DNA of 64,000 nt from Mesorhizobium_K marinum (GCF_040813715.1 NZ_JBFOCH010000007.1), one strand, 5' to 3'. Positions 7,397-16,241 are shown, counted from the stretch's first letter. Notes: generated by a model not told the origin, from the sequence alone. Program-made: numbers and translations.

Positions 7397-8661
7397 TGGA
7401 GGACGAGATCGGCCTGCATCGCGCCGGCGGACTTGATGCCCTGCAGGATCGCGATGATGCCGTCCGGCTTGACGCCGAGGCTGTTGAGCCCGGACACCAG
7501 CGTCTGCAGGTCAGGGCCGTCGAGAACCGCGACATTCGCGTCCGGCTGCATGGCGTCGATCTCGGTATAGGGCTCCACCGCCGTCTCGCCGTCGGAGAAT
7601 GGCTCGGGCTGGACGACCATCGGCGCTTCCGTGATGCGCACGGTCAGCGTCCCGTGGCTGATGGCGACGCGGGAGATGCGAACGTCGTTGCCGATCACGA
7701 TGGTGCCGGTACGCTCGTCGACGACCACGCGCGCCGGCGCGTCGGCGGCGACGACCAGGTTTTCCAGTTCGGCGAAGAAGCGCGCCGGCGAGATGTTGTC
7801 GGGCTTCTTGATGACGATCGTGCGCGAGTCCTGCTCGAAGGCCACGCGCTTGCCATAGCGTTCGCCTGCATAGGCGTTGACGGCGTCCGTAACCCGGACG
7901 GCGGTCGAGAAGTCGGCGTTGCGGAGTTGGAGCACGAGGTTCGACTGTGCGGCGAAGCTCGCTTCGACCTCGCGCTCGATGATCGCGCCGTTGGGAACGC
8001 GGCCGGCCGTCGGGACGCCCTGTGTCAGCGATTCCGCCTGTCCTTCGGCAGTGAAGCCCGAGACAGAAACCGGACCCTGGGCGACGGCGTAGATCTCGCC
8101 GTCGGCGGCCTTCAGCGGCGTCATGACCAGCGTGCCGCCGGCAAGCGAGGTGGCGTCGCCCATCGACGCCACGCTGACGTCGATGCGCGATCCCGACTTG
8201 ACGAAGGCCGGTAGGTTGGCGGTGACGATCACCGCGGCGACGTTGCGTGCCCTGGCGCGGCCGCCTTCGCCGGCAATGCCCAGATTTTCCAGCATGGCGC
8301 GGATGGACTGCTCGGTGAAGGGCGCGTTCCGCAGGCTGTCGCCTGACCCCTGCAGGCCGATGACCAGGCCGTAGCCGACAAGCTGGTTGTCGCGGGCGCT
8401 CTGCAACTGGGCGATGTCCTTGATGCGCGCGGCCGATCCGTGCTTCGGAAGCGTGCTCTTGGCTTCCGGGAACTTGGCGTAGGCGCCCGCGCCCTCCTGG
8501 CCGATTGGCACGCCGCCGACGGGCGGAGGGAAGCGGTCGATGTAGGCGCCCTCCGCGGACACCGGCGGAGGGGGCGTACCCTCGAAATAGTCAGCGCCGG
8601 CCGCCGGCGAGGCAGCCAGCGTCAGCGCCAACAGGAACGCGGTGGGGCGCAGCCTGTTCAT
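7393..8661 (-). CDS. flgI: Flagellar P-ring protein FlgI with an unusual N-terminal extension
   Basis: FlgI forms the P ring in the peptidoglycan layer. The 422-aa product has a signal peptide (MNRLRPTAFLLALTLAASPAAGA) and the family core from about residue 75 (ARIKDIAQLQSARDNQLVGYGLVIGLQGSGDSL) to the end (SLGVKPDGIIAILQGIKSAGAMQADLVLQ). Between them lies a proline-rich insert of about 50 residues (EGTPPPPVSAEGAYIDRFPPPV) that usual FlgI proteins of about 370 aa lack. The ATG overlaps the flgA stop (ATGA), fixing the start. Confidence 0.94.
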   Translation of the reverse strand: MNRLRPTAFLLALTLAASPAAGADYFEGTPPPPVSAEGAYIDRFPPPVGGVPIGQEGAGAYAKFPEAKSTLPKHGSAARIKDIAQLQSARDNQLVGYGLVIGLQGSGDSLRNAPFTEQSIRAMLENLGIAGEGGRARARNVAAVIVTANLPAFVKSGSRIDVSVASMGDATSLAGGTLVMTPLKAADGEIYAVAQGPVSVSGFTAEGQAESLTQGVPTAGRVPNGAIIEREVEASFAAQSNLVLQLRNADFSTAVRVTDAVNAYAGERYGKRVAFEQDSRTIVIKKPDNISPARFFAELENLVVAADAPARVVVDERTGTIVIGNDVRISRVAISHGTLTVRITEAPMVVQPEPFSDGETAVEPYTEIDAMQPDANVAVLDGPDLQTLVSGLNSLGVKPDGIIAILQGIKSAGAMQADLVLQ

Positions 8662-9134
8662 GACGCCCCGACCCTGACGGTGCCGTCGCCCATGACGATG
8701 CCGGAAAATGTCTTGCCGCTGTCCAGGTTGCGCACCCTCACGATATCCCCCGCGGCACCGGACTGCAGCGTTACCGCGGTTGCCGAGATGACGAGGGAGC
8801 CGGAGACGAACATGACCTGTACCGGCGTGCCCTGTTCGACGACCCACGCCTCGCGAAGGGCAGCTTCGGGAATGTAACGGCCGGGAAGCAGGGTGCGCTT
8901 GGCAACCTTGCCTTCGAGTTGCGCGGCGGCGACGGCGACCGCCGGCGGGATCACCTTGCCGGGCTTCAGCGTCACTTCCCGGAGGATGGCGAGTTCGAGC
9001 GTCTCGCCGGGATAGATGACGCGGTTGGGGATGAGGACGACGTCCTGCGCGAGAGCCGGCGATGCCCCGGCAAGCAGCGCCAGTGCGAGGGGTGCGAGCA
9101 GTCGGGCCAGGATTCGCCTCGTCATTCCTGTCAC
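8658..9134 (-). CDS. flgA: Flagellar P-ring assembly chaperone FlgA
   Basis: FlgA is the periplasmic chaperone for P-ring assembly. The 158-aa product has a signal peptide (LARLLAPLALALLAGASPALA) and a SAF-like domain with the motifs RVIYPGETL and YIPEAALREAWVVEQGTPVQV, ending in IVMGDGTVRV. The start is GTG 9134, overlapping the flgG stop (GTGA), or ATG 9125; operon coupling favours the former. Confidence 0.93.
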   Translation of the reverse strand: MTGMTRRILARLLAPLALALLAGASPALAQDVVLIPNRVIYPGETLELAILREVTLKPGKVIPPAVAVAAAQLEGKVAKRTLLPGRYIPEAALREAWVVEQGTPVQVMFVSGSLVISATAVTLQSGAAGDIVRVRNLDSGKTFSGIVMGDGTVRVGAS

Positions 9135-9919
9135 CGAATGTTCTTGGAGACGACGGCCGCCATCTCGTCGGCCGCCTGGATGACCTTGGAGTTCATCTCG
9201 TAGGCGCGCTGCGCGGAGATCAGCTCGGTGATCTCCTTGACGGGATCGACGTTGGAGTTTTCCAGGTAGCCCTGCTCGATCGTCGCGAAGCCCAGATCGC
9301 CGGGCGCGCCGATGGTGGCCGGGCCGGACGCCGCCGTCTCCTGGAACAGGTTGTCGCCGAGCGGGGCGAGGCCGGCCTCATTGGCGAAGGCGGCGAGCGT
9401 CAGCTGCCCGAGTTCCTGCAGGTCGGTCTGGCCCTCGATGCGGGCATAGACCTGACCGGTCTTGTTGACCACGATGTCCACCGCGTCCGTCGGAACCGTG
9501 ATCGCCGGGATGACGTTGTAGCCATCGACGGTGACGAGCTGGCCGGTCGCATTGGTGTTGAAGGCGCCGGCGCGCGAATAGAGCGTCTGACCCTCGGCGC
9601 CCTCGATCTGGAACCAGCCGTTGCCGGTCAGGGCAAGGTCGAGATTGTTGCCGGTGCTGGTCAATCCGCCCTGGACGTGCACGTTGCGGACGGCCGCGGT
9701 CTTGACGCCGAGGCCGATCGAGACGCCCTCGGGAATGACGCTGGCATCGGCGCGCGACGGCACGCCCTGCATGCGGTCGACCTGGTAGAGGAGGTCCGAG
9801 AACTCCGCCCGCGCCCGCTTGAAGCCGGTGGTGTTGATGTTGGCGATGTTGTTGGCGATGACCTCGAGATTGGTCTGTTGCGCGTTCATGCCCGTGGCGG
9901 CGATGGCGAGTGCTTTCAT
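9131..9919 (-). CDS. flgG: Flagellar distal rod protein FlgG
   Basis: FlgG builds the distal rod. The 262-aa product has the N-terminal rod motif MNAQQTNLEVIANNIANINTTGFK, the central LALTGNGWFQIE segment and the C-terminal QGYLENSNVDPVKEITELISAQRAYEMNSKVI, all standard and of normal length. It is separated from fliE by 26 bases. Confidence 0.97.
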   Translation of the reverse strand: MKALAIAATGMNAQQTNLEVIANNIANINTTGFKRARAEFSDLLYQVDRMQGVPSRADASVIPEGVSIGLGVKTAAVRNVHVQGGLTSTGNNLDLALTGNGWFQIEGAEGQTLYSRAGAFNTNATGQLVTVDGYNVIPAITVPTDAVDIVVNKTGQVYARIEGQTDLQELGQLTLAAFANEAGLAPLGDNLFQETAASGPATIGAPGDLGFATIEQGYLENSNVDPVKEITELISAQRAYEMNSKVIQAADEMAAVVSKNIR

Positions 9920-9945
9920 GACGGATTACCCTCCTGCGCCGGCGA

Positions 9946-10263
9946 TCAGATCGCCATGCGGCTGACTTCCATGTAGGCGCTGACGATCTTGTCGCGGATG
10001 GCGACGGCGGCGGTCAGCGCCTGCTCGGCGCTCATCACCGCATCGACCACCTCGCGGGTGTCGGCCTGGCCCTGGATGCCCTGGACGGACAGTTGCTCGG
10101 CGTTTTCGAGCGTGCCGACGGTGCGCGTGGCCAGATCGGAAAGAACAGATGCAAAGGAACCGGTCGCGCCGGTGGCGTCTGTCGCAGTCGCCGGCCCTGC
10201 AGGGGACGTTGCTGAAACGCCGCCGATCCTGCTGAAGTCGAGTGCGCCCAATCCCGAGATCAT
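9946..10263 (-). CDS. fliE: Flagellar hook-basal body protein FliE
   Basis: FliE joins the MS ring to the rod. The 105-aa product shows the family helices VLSDLATRTVGTLENAEQLSVQGIQG and VVDAVMSAEQALTAAVAIRDKIVSAYMEVSRM at the C-terminus. The ATG overlaps the flgC stop by four bases (ATGA). Confidence 0.95.
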   Translation of the reverse strand: MISGLGALDFSRIGGVSATSPAGPATATDATGATGSFASVLSDLATRTVGTLENAEQLSVQGIQGQADTREVVDAVMSAEQALTAAVAIRDKIVSAYMEVSRMAI

Positions 10264-10679
10264 GACTGGCTCCGCATCAGGTCGATGGTCATCGATATGA
10301 GTTCGCGGGCCTGCTTGATAACCTGCAGGTTGGCCTCGTAGGAGCGGTTCGCTTCCCGCATGTCGGCCATTTCGATCAGCATGTTGACGTTCGGCATCTT
10401 GACGTAGCCCTTTTCGTCAGCGGCCTCGTGACCCGGGATGAACTGGATCGGAAAGTCCGAGGCGTCGCGACCGATGTCATTGACCTCGACCAGCGAAGCG
10501 CCGGTCGCGCGGTCGAGCTCGGCCGCGAAGCTGATCGTCTTGCGCTGATAGGGATCGGCGCCGGGAGCGTCGCCGGTCGACTGTGCGTTGGCGAGGTTTT
10601 CCGAGACGACGCGCAACCGCTCGGACTGCACGCCGAGGCCGGATGCGGCGACTTTGAGGGCAGCGGCCAGCGGATCCAT
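10260..10679 (-). CDS. flgC: Flagellar proximal rod protein FlgC
   Basis: Proximal rod subunit, 139 aa. It has LKVAASGLGVQSERLRVVSENLANAQ at the N-terminus, the YQRKTISF segment and the C-terminal KMPNVNMLIEMADMREANRSYEANLQVI, the characteristic FlgC signature. It starts two bases after the flgB stop. Confidence 0.97.
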   Translation of the reverse strand: MDPLAAALKVAASGLGVQSERLRVVSENLANAQSTGDAPGADPYQRKTISFAAELDRATGASLVEVNDIGRDASDFPIQFIPGHEAADEKGYVKMPNVNMLIEMADMREANRSYEANLQVIKQARELISMTIDLMRSQS

Positions 10680-10681
10680 CG

Positions 10682-11062
10682 TCAGCCTCTCGACGTCGTC
10701 ATGAGCATGCGGTGGAAGGCCTTGACGATCGCGGTATTGAGCTCGAACTGGCGGCGGATCTCGCCGGCCTTCAGGAGTTCGTTCTCCAGCACGACCGAGT
10801 TCTCGGACGGCAGAATCGACGGGTCGTCGCGCTGCTCGCTGACCGCGAAGCCGGCCGCGCCCGCGCGCCCGGAGACGTGGCCGGCCTGCGTCGCCGCCAT
10901 CGTCACGCCGGTGTTGTCCAGAACCTTTTCGAAAGGCTCGACGTCCACCGCCAGGTAGCCTGGCGTATTGACGTTCGCGATGTTGCCGGCAACCGCCGTC
11001 TGTCGCACGGCCAGCCATCGGGACTGCTGCGTGGCAAGGGCGAAAAGGTTGACGGACTCCAT
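10682..11062 (-). CDS. flgB: Flagellar proximal rod protein FlgB
   Basis: Proximal rod subunit, 126 aa. N-terminal rod helix (ATQQSRWLAVRQTAVAGNIANVNTPGY) and C-terminal helix (ENELLKAGEIRRQFELNTAIVKAFHRML) match the family. A 62-base space separates it from the membrane-protein gene upstream, the largest gap inside this operon. Confidence 0.96.
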   Translation of the reverse strand: MESVNLFALATQQSRWLAVRQTAVAGNIANVNTPGYLAVDVEPFEKVLDNTGVTMAATQAGHVSGRAGAAGFAVSEQRDDPSILPSENSVVLENELLKAGEIRRQFELNTAIVKAFHRMLMTTSRG

Positions 11063-11124
11063 GCAAATCTCCGGCCAGGTTTCCGGAGCGTATGCCGCCA
11101 GTCTTGCGCGGGCCTTGCGACAGC

Positions 11125-11967
11125 CTAGGGGGCGATCTTGAGAACCTGCCCGGTGTCCGTCACAAGGACAGGCTTGCCGTTGCGCTCTTCGATGGCGCGG
11201 ATGCGGCTGCTGTCGGGCAGCATCGAGCCGGGCTGGACCACGAACAGTCCGCTGTCGTCTTCAAGGAGCGCGCGGCCGTTGGCGATCTGCACCACCCTGA
11301 AGGCGATTGCGGGTGGTGGATAGGGCTGTTCCGACAGATCGGTGGCCAGCGGATCGGCCGTCTCTTCGTCCAGCTTCGTCGCCGTGCCGGTCGAGAGCAG
11401 GTCGAGGTCCAGGGGCACGGGCTCCTGGCTTTCCATGGACGCGCCGACCCGCTCCGGCTGTGCGCCGAGCAGGATTGGCGCCTCGCCTTCGCCGGCGCCG
11501 CCGAACCGCATCGCGCGGACGCCGAATTCCTCCGGATTGAAGAAAATGTACCAGGGAAATAGAGCGCAGATCAGCCCGAGCGTCACGCCGAGCGCGGCGA
11601 CGGTGATGTCGCTGCGGCGGTCGCGCCGTTTCGCTTCTTGCTCCGGAGTCAGCGATGCGGGCGGCGTGTTGTTCGGGANTACTGGTTCCTGGCTTTCCAC
11701 GGGCGCGCCGACCCGCTCCGGCTGTGCGCCGAGCAGGATTGGCGCCTCGCCTTCGCCGGCGCCGCCGAACCGCATCGCGCGGACGCCGAATTCCTCCGGA
11801 TTGAAGAAAATGTACCAGGGAAATAGAGCGCAGATCAGCCCGAGCGTCACGCCGAGCGCGGCGACGGTGATGTCGCTGCGGCGGTCGCGCCGTTTCGCTT
11901 CTTGCTCCGGAGTCAGCGATGCGGGCGGCGTGTTGTCCGGGATGCGGTCAGCCTGGCGGCGAAACAT
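11125..11967 (-). CDS. Flagellar-operon membrane protein of unknown function, split by an assembly join
   Basis: Without the duplicated 255 bases around the n at 11679 (keep 11125-11678 and 11943-11967) this is a 192-aa protein. It has a charged N-terminus (LTPEQEAKRRDRRSD), one membrane segment at about residues 31-52 (TVAALGVTLGLICALFPWYIFF), a long linker and a C-terminal part rich in beta strands (FRVVQIANGRALLEDDSGLFVVQPG; LVTDTGQVLKI). A single-pass protein at this place, between fliI and flgB, is also found in Sinorhizobium-type flagellar clusters. The C-terminal domain is likely periplasmic. The function is not known to me. Confidence 0.75.
   Translation of the reverse strand: MFRRQADRIPDNTPPASLTPEQEAKRRDRRSDITVAALGVTLGLICALFPWYIFFNPEEFGVRAMRFGGAGEGEAPILLGAQPERVGAPVESQEPVXPNNTPPASLTPEQEAKRRDRRSDITVAALGVTLGLICALFPWYIFFNPEEFGVRAMRFGGAGEGEAPILLGAQPERVGASMESQEPVPLDLDLLSTGTATKLDEETADPLATDLSEQPYPPPAIAFRVVQIANGRALLEDDSGLFVVQPGSMLPDSSRIRAIEERNGKPVLVTDTGQVLKIAP
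11424..11942. repeat. Unmerged contig ends within the fliI-flgB gap gene
   Basis: 11424-11678 and 11688-11942 are the same 255 bases with a few substitutions, around the n at 11679. Confidence 0.9.
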
Positions 11968-13534
11968 GCGGCCTTTCCTTCGATTTCAGGTGACGGGCCA
12001 GGTCGGCGAATGCATCGGCGGACGCCGGGTCGCGCGGCGTCTGGGTCAACGCTTCGTAGATCAGCGGAACCTGGCGGACGGCGGTGTCCAGCTCGACGTC
12101 GGCGCCCGGCTGGTAAGCGCCGAGAAGGCGGATGTCACGGGTCGATTCGAAGCGCGAGACCATGGCCTTCAGCTTCGTCACGANGCGGGCAAGGTCGGCG
12201 AAGGCATCGGCGGACGCCGGGTCGCGCGGCGTCTGGGTCAACGCTTCGTAGATCAGCGGAACCTGGCGGACGGCGGTGTCCAGCTCGACGTCGGCGCCCG
12301 GCTGGTAAGCGCCGAGAAGGCGGATGTCACGGGTCGATTCGAAGCGCGAGACCATGGCCTTCAGCTTCGTCACGAGCGTGCGCTGGTCGTCGCTCCAGGC
12401 GCGCGACGCGAGCCTGGAGATCGACGACAGCGGGTTCACGGGCGGATAGCGTCCTTCCTCGGCGATGGACCGGTCCAGCACGATGTGCCCGTCGAGGATT
12501 CCACGCACGGAATCGGCGACCGGATCGTTGTGGTCGTCGCCGTCTACGAGCACCGAGATGATGGCGGTGATGGATCCCGAACCCTCGACGCCGGGACCGG
12601 CACGTTCGAGCAGTTTCGGCAGTTCGGTGAAGACGGAGGCCGGGTAGCCGCGCGCCACCGGCGGTTCGCCGGTGCCGGTCGCCACCTCGCGCAGTGCATG
12701 GGCGAAGCGTGTGATCGAATCGAGGATGAGCAGGACACGGTCGCCCTTGAGCCGGAAATGCTCGGCCACGCGCATGGCGGTGTCGGGCGCGCGCCTGCGC
12801 ATCATCGCGCTCTCGTCGCTGGTCGAGACGACGGCGACGGTCTTTGCCATGCAGTCCGGGCCGATCGTGTCCTCGAGGAATTCGCGAACCTCGCGGCCGC
12901 GTTCGCCGACCAGCGCGACCACGACCGTATCGAAGGCGCGGGCCGCGGCCAGCATGGCGAGCAGGGTAGACTTTCCGACGCCGGAACCGGCGAAGATGCC
13001 AAGCCGCTGGCCGAAGCAGATCGGCGTGAAGATGTCGATGACCTTGACGCCGGTCGTAAAGCCGTCGCCGACGCGCTGGCGCGCCATGGCCGGCGGTGTG
13101 GCGATCCTGGCGGCCTCCTCGGGATCGCCCTGCGCGAGGTGCGGCCCGCTGTCGATCGGCCGGCCGAGCGCATCGATGGCGCGTCCGCGCCAGCTGTCGT
13201 GCGGAAGAACGGTGAAGGGGCCAAGCTCGATCACGGTGTCGCCGACGCCCGCGTCGCCAGCCTGCTCGAAGGGAGAGACCAGAATTTCGTCGGGCGAGAT
13301 CTGGACGATCTCGCCGTGACGGATGCCGGCGCGGCTGCGGTGCTCGACCATGTCGCCGAGGCGAGCGACCTCGGATAGGCCGGCTACGCGAAAATGCGTC
13401 GGCGAGACTTCAGTGATGCGGCCGCCGCGCCGGATCAGCGTATGATCGCCGGCGACCCGCCGCCAGGCGCGTTCCAGCGCGTCCAGGGGATTGTCCTGGC
13501 GGTGGAGGCGCGAGGTCGGCAATGATAGCGTCAT
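11948..13534 (-). CDS. fliI: Flagellar export ATPase FliI, split by an assembly join
   Basis: FliI is the cytoplasmic ATPase that energises flagellar export. Without the duplicate around the n at 12184 (keep 11948-12183 and 12376-13534) it is 464 aa. It shows the Walker A GSGVGKST at about residues 175-182, GERGREVREF, Walker B VLLILDSITRFAHALREVA, and GRYPPVNPLSSISRLASR, the normal order for F1-beta-like export ATPases. The C-terminus overlaps the next gene by 20 bases. Its partner FliJ is encoded 46 kb away, beside ctrA. Confidence 0.95.
   Translation of the reverse strand: MTLSLPTSRLHRQDNPLDALERAWRRVAGDHTLIRRGGRITEVSPTHFRVAGLSEVARLGDMVEHRSRAGIRHGEIVQISPDEILVSPFEQAGDAGVGDTVIELGPFTVLPHDSWRGRAIDALGRPIDSGPHLAQGDPEEAARIATPPAMARQRVGDGFTTGVKVIDIFTPICFGQRLGIFAGSGVGKSTLLAMLAAARAFDTVVVALVGERGREVREFLEDTIGPDCMAKTVAVVSTSDESAMMRRRAPDTAMRVAEHFRLKGDRVLLILDSITRFAHALREVATGTGEPPVARGYPASVFTELPKLLERAGPGVEGSGSITAIISVLVDGDDHNDPVADSVRGILDGHIVLDRSIAEEGRYPPVNPLSSISRLASRAWSDDQRTLVTKLKAMVSRFESTRDIRLLGAYQPGADVELDTAVRQVPLIYEALTQTPRDPASADAFADLARXVTKLKAMVSRFESTRDIRLLGAYQPGADVELDTAVRQVPLIYEALTQTPRDPASADAFADLARHLKSKERPHVSPPG
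11994..12375. repeat. Unmerged contig ends within fliI
   Basis: 11994-12183 and 12186-12375 are the same 190 bases with two visible differences, around the n at 12184. Confidence 0.9.
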
Positions 13535-13548
13535 GTTGCGGTCACCGG

Positions 13549-14271
13549 CTATCTGGAGCCGAGCGTCTTGATCGCATCGTCAAATGACGATTCGGAGTCG
13601 CGCAGGATGGCTGCGCTGTTGTCAAAGGCGCGCTGGACCATGATCAGGTGCGCCATCTCCCGCATCGGATCGACGTTGGAGTCCTCCAGGAAACCCTGCG
13701 CGACGCCGGCGTCGATGCGGTCGACGACCGGTTCGGGCTCGCTCGACGGGACGATGCCCGAATTACCGAACCGGACGAAATTCGGGCCCGGATCGAAGTT
13801 GAAAAGCCCCAGCGCGCCGACCTGCTGTTCGCCCTGGCGCAGCGAGCCGTCGGCGCCGGCCTGCGGAGGCCCGTTGCGCGGATCGAGCTGGATCGGTGCG
13901 CCGCCTGCGTCGAGCACCGGGTAGCCCTCGATCGTCACGAGTTCGCCGTTCTCGGTCAGCGTGAAGCGGCCGTCGCGGGTCATCACCGTGCCGGCCGGCG
14001 TCTCGATTCCGAACCAGGCTTCGCCCCGGATGGCGAAGTCGAACGGGTTGCCCGTCTCGCGCAAGGGACCGCTCGCCGTCGACATGTAGGTGTCGCCCGT
14101 CGACACGAAGGAGATGGCCTTGTTGTCGAGGCCGGACACGACATCCTCGAATTTGACGCCGGTGGCGCGAAAGCCGACAGTCGAGGAGTTGGCGACGTTG
14201 TCGGCGATGGTGTTCAAACGCTTTTCCAGAGCGATCTGCGAGGAAAGGGCGACGTAGAGGCCGGTCTGCAA
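13549..14271 (-). CDS. flgF: Flagellar proximal rod protein FlgF
   Basis: FlgF is a rod protein close to FlgG. The 240-aa product begins MQTGLYVALSSQIALEKRLNTIADNVANSSTVGFR, has the central DFAIRGEAWFGIETPAG and ends with VAQGFLEDSNVDPMREMAHLIMVQRAFDNS, the class signature. It lies 12 bases downstream of the DUF1217 gene and 14 bases upstream of fliI, so all three are probably one transcript. Confidence 0.95.
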   Translation of the reverse strand: MQTGLYVALSSQIALEKRLNTIADNVANSSTVGFRATGVKFEDVVSGLDNKAISFVSTGDTYMSTASGPLRETGNPFDFAIRGEAWFGIETPAGTVMTRDGRFTLTENGELVTIEGYPVLDAGGAPIQLDPRNGPPQAGADGSLRQGEQQVGALGLFNFDPGPNFVRFGNSGIVPSSEPEPVVDRIDAGVAQGFLEDSNVDPMREMAHLIMVQRAFDNSAAILRDSESSFDDAIKTLGSR

Positions 14272-14283
14272 GGGCGCGCGCTC

Positions 14284-16092
14284 CTACCGTTTCATCGACT
14301 GGATGGCGAACAGCAGGTCGGTCGAAACCCCGAACTCCACCGGCTGCGAGAACAGGACGCTGATCTGAGCCTGCGCCGGGGCCGAGGGGTTGCTGATCTC
14401 CCACATGCTGGTGAAGCGGGTGAGGAACTTCTCCAGCCGTGCCGGATCGGTGAAGTCCTCGATGTCGAGCCGCTCCTCGAAAAGCTTGACCTGGCGGTCG
14501 ATGTCGGCCGCCGCGAAGGAGTCCGGCAGGCTGAGCGCGGTGCGGACGACCTCGGCGAGCGCGGGGTCGGCCAGGATCTCGTAGAAATTAGTTAGCGACG
14601 CCGCCTTGCGCTCGAAGTAGAGGGCGAGGCGCACGCCTTCGTTTTCCTTGCCGGCATTTTCCTCGAGCGTCTGGCGCAGGAACTTGTCGATAGACGGCAG
14701 TTGGGCCGGCGTTCGTGTCGTGGCCGCTTCGCCGTATTCGGCGAAGTTGAAGGCGGTCACGAAGGCGACATAGGCCTTGTCCGTCAGCTGGTTGGCCGGG
14801 CTTTTCGGGTCGGCGACGCCACCTTCGAGCATCTGGCGCACCCGCGCCGGCGGCTCCAGGGTAGGATCGAGGCCGTAGGCGGCCAGCGCATAGTTAAGCA
14901 GGCGCTTGTTCGCCATCAGGTCGTCGATCGACTTGATGTTGCCGACATTGGCGAGATAGTGGTTCGTTTCGACGTCGATGTAGTATTTGCTCGATGCCAG
15001 AAGGCCGCTCTCGGTCTTCACCGTGTAGAGCTTCAGCGTGTCCTTCTGGACGGCGTCGCGGGTGGTCGTTGCCGCGCCGTGGTCCACAAAATTGAAGGCC
15101 GCGACGAATTTGGCATAGCTCTTGTCGGCAAGCTGGTTTGCCGGGCTGCCAGGATCACTGACGCCGCCGGCGAGCATCGCGCGGATCTGCCGGGGTTCCT
15201 CGGTGTCCGCATTCAGGCCATAGGCGCTCATCGCGATGCGCAGCAGGCGCTGGTCCCGCATCAGGTCGTCGATCGACCTGACCTTGCCGATGTTCGCCTT
15301 GTAGTAGTCTGTCTCGGCCTTGACGAAAGCGGCGTCGGGCTTGACGAGCGCCAGCCCGGTATTGATCACAAAGTACTTTGGCGCATCCTGGACCACCTCG
15401 CGGCTCGTCGTCTCGGCTCCGTGCGCGGCGAAGTCGAACGCCGCGACGAAGTGTGCGTAGCGCTTGTCGGCGAGGCTGTTTGCCGGGCTTTGCGTATCGG
15501 CGACGCCGCCCTCGAGCATCTCGCGGATGCGCTCCGGCGTTTCGGTGTTCGCATCGAGGCCGAAGGCGCCCATGGCGACATAGAGCAGCCTGCTGTCGGC
15601 CATCAACTCGTCGATAGAGGCCACGCTGGAAATGTTCGAGACGTAGTAGCCGACCTCGTCCTCGACGAAGCCGAAGCCGCCATCCATCGTGCCGATGACC
15701 ACGGTCGAGGCGAAGTTCGTCGGCGCGTCATGCAGCGCACGGTTGTAGATGGTCGCCTTTTCGCCGTACCGCTCGAAGTTGTAGGTCTTGACGAATTCCA
15801 CGTAGCGCTTGTCCTGCAGCTTGTTGGCGAAGCTGTCGGGGTCGCGCACGCCCTCCTTCAGCGCCTTGACCATAAAGGCCTTGGCATAGGCCATGTCTTC
15901 CAGCCCGTGCGCCTTCATGGCGTAGCGGAACAGGCGATCGTCCTTGACGAACTCCTCGATGGTTTTCACCTTCGAGATGTTCTCAAGGTAATATTTTGTC
16001 TCGCGATCGACCGTCGGCTCGCGCTCGACCCGGTCGATTGCCTTCGGCATGTCCCGGGTAATGAGCTGGTAGCTGACATAGGTGCTGAGCAA
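14284..16092 (-). CDS. DUF1217 flagellar protein with four tandem repeats
   Basis: A 602-aa protein without signal peptide or membrane segment. It consists of four repeats of about 115 residues, each with the pattern YYLxNIxxVxSIDxLMxDxRLLxxAMxAYGL, then an EGGVxDPxSPANxLxDKxYxxFVxAFNF block: starts at about residues 33, 147, 263 and 379. A degenerate fifth unit (about 490-570) closes the protein. DUF1217 proteins sit in the flagellar clusters of rhizobia, where their role is unknown; the position as first gene before flgF-fliI suggests an assembly or export function. Start ATG 16092. Divergent from motA. Confidence 0.85.
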   Translation of the reverse strand: MLSTYVSYQLITRDMPKAIDRVEREPTVDRETKYYLENISKVKTIEEFVKDDRLFRYAMKAHGLEDMAYAKAFMVKALKEGVRDPDSFANKLQDKRYVEFVKTYNFERYGEKATIYNRALHDAPTNFASTVVIGTMDGGFGFVEDEVGYYVSNISSVASIDELMADSRLLYVAMGAFGLDANTETPERIREMLEGGVADTQSPANSLADKRYAHFVAAFDFAAHGAETTSREVVQDAPKYFVINTGLALVKPDAAFVKAETDYYKANIGKVRSIDDLMRDQRLLRIAMSAYGLNADTEEPRQIRAMLAGGVSDPGSPANQLADKSYAKFVAAFNFVDHGAATTTRDAVQKDTLKLYTVKTESGLLASSKYYIDVETNHYLANVGNIKSIDDLMANKRLLNYALAAYGLDPTLEPPARVRQMLEGGVADPKSPANQLTDKAYVAFVTAFNFAEYGEAATTRTPAQLPSIDKFLRQTLEENAGKENEGVRLALYFERKAASLTNFYEILADPALAEVVRTALSLPDSFAAADIDRQVKLFEERLDIEDFTDPARLEKFLTRFTSMWEISNPSAPAQAQISVLFSQPVEFGVSTDLLFAIQSMKR

Positions 16093-16145
16093 GGCAGGCC
16101 TCCGGCCGAAGCTTATCCGCAGAGGCTAAGGGGGCTTGCTTGCGC

Positions 16146-16186
16146 GAGGCTTGAAGCTGCGGGCGCGCGTCGTCGATTCAAGCCTC
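16146..16186. promoter_or_regulatory. Widely spaced inverted repeat between motA and the DUF1217 gene
   Basis: GAGGCTTGAA (16146-16155) and TTCAAGCCTC (16177-16186) are a perfect 10-bp inverted repeat with a 21-base spacer, so the half-site centres are 31 bp apart, about three helical turns. It lies in the 149-bp divergent promoter region of the two main flagellar operons. A regulator such as Rem or VisN/VisR could bind here; no binding site for these is known to me well enough to assign it. Confidence 0.5.
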
Positions 16187-16241
16187 ACACAAGGCACGCG
16201 CGTTACGTCTGGGGCAGCGTTGCCCTGCGAAGGACGGACCC

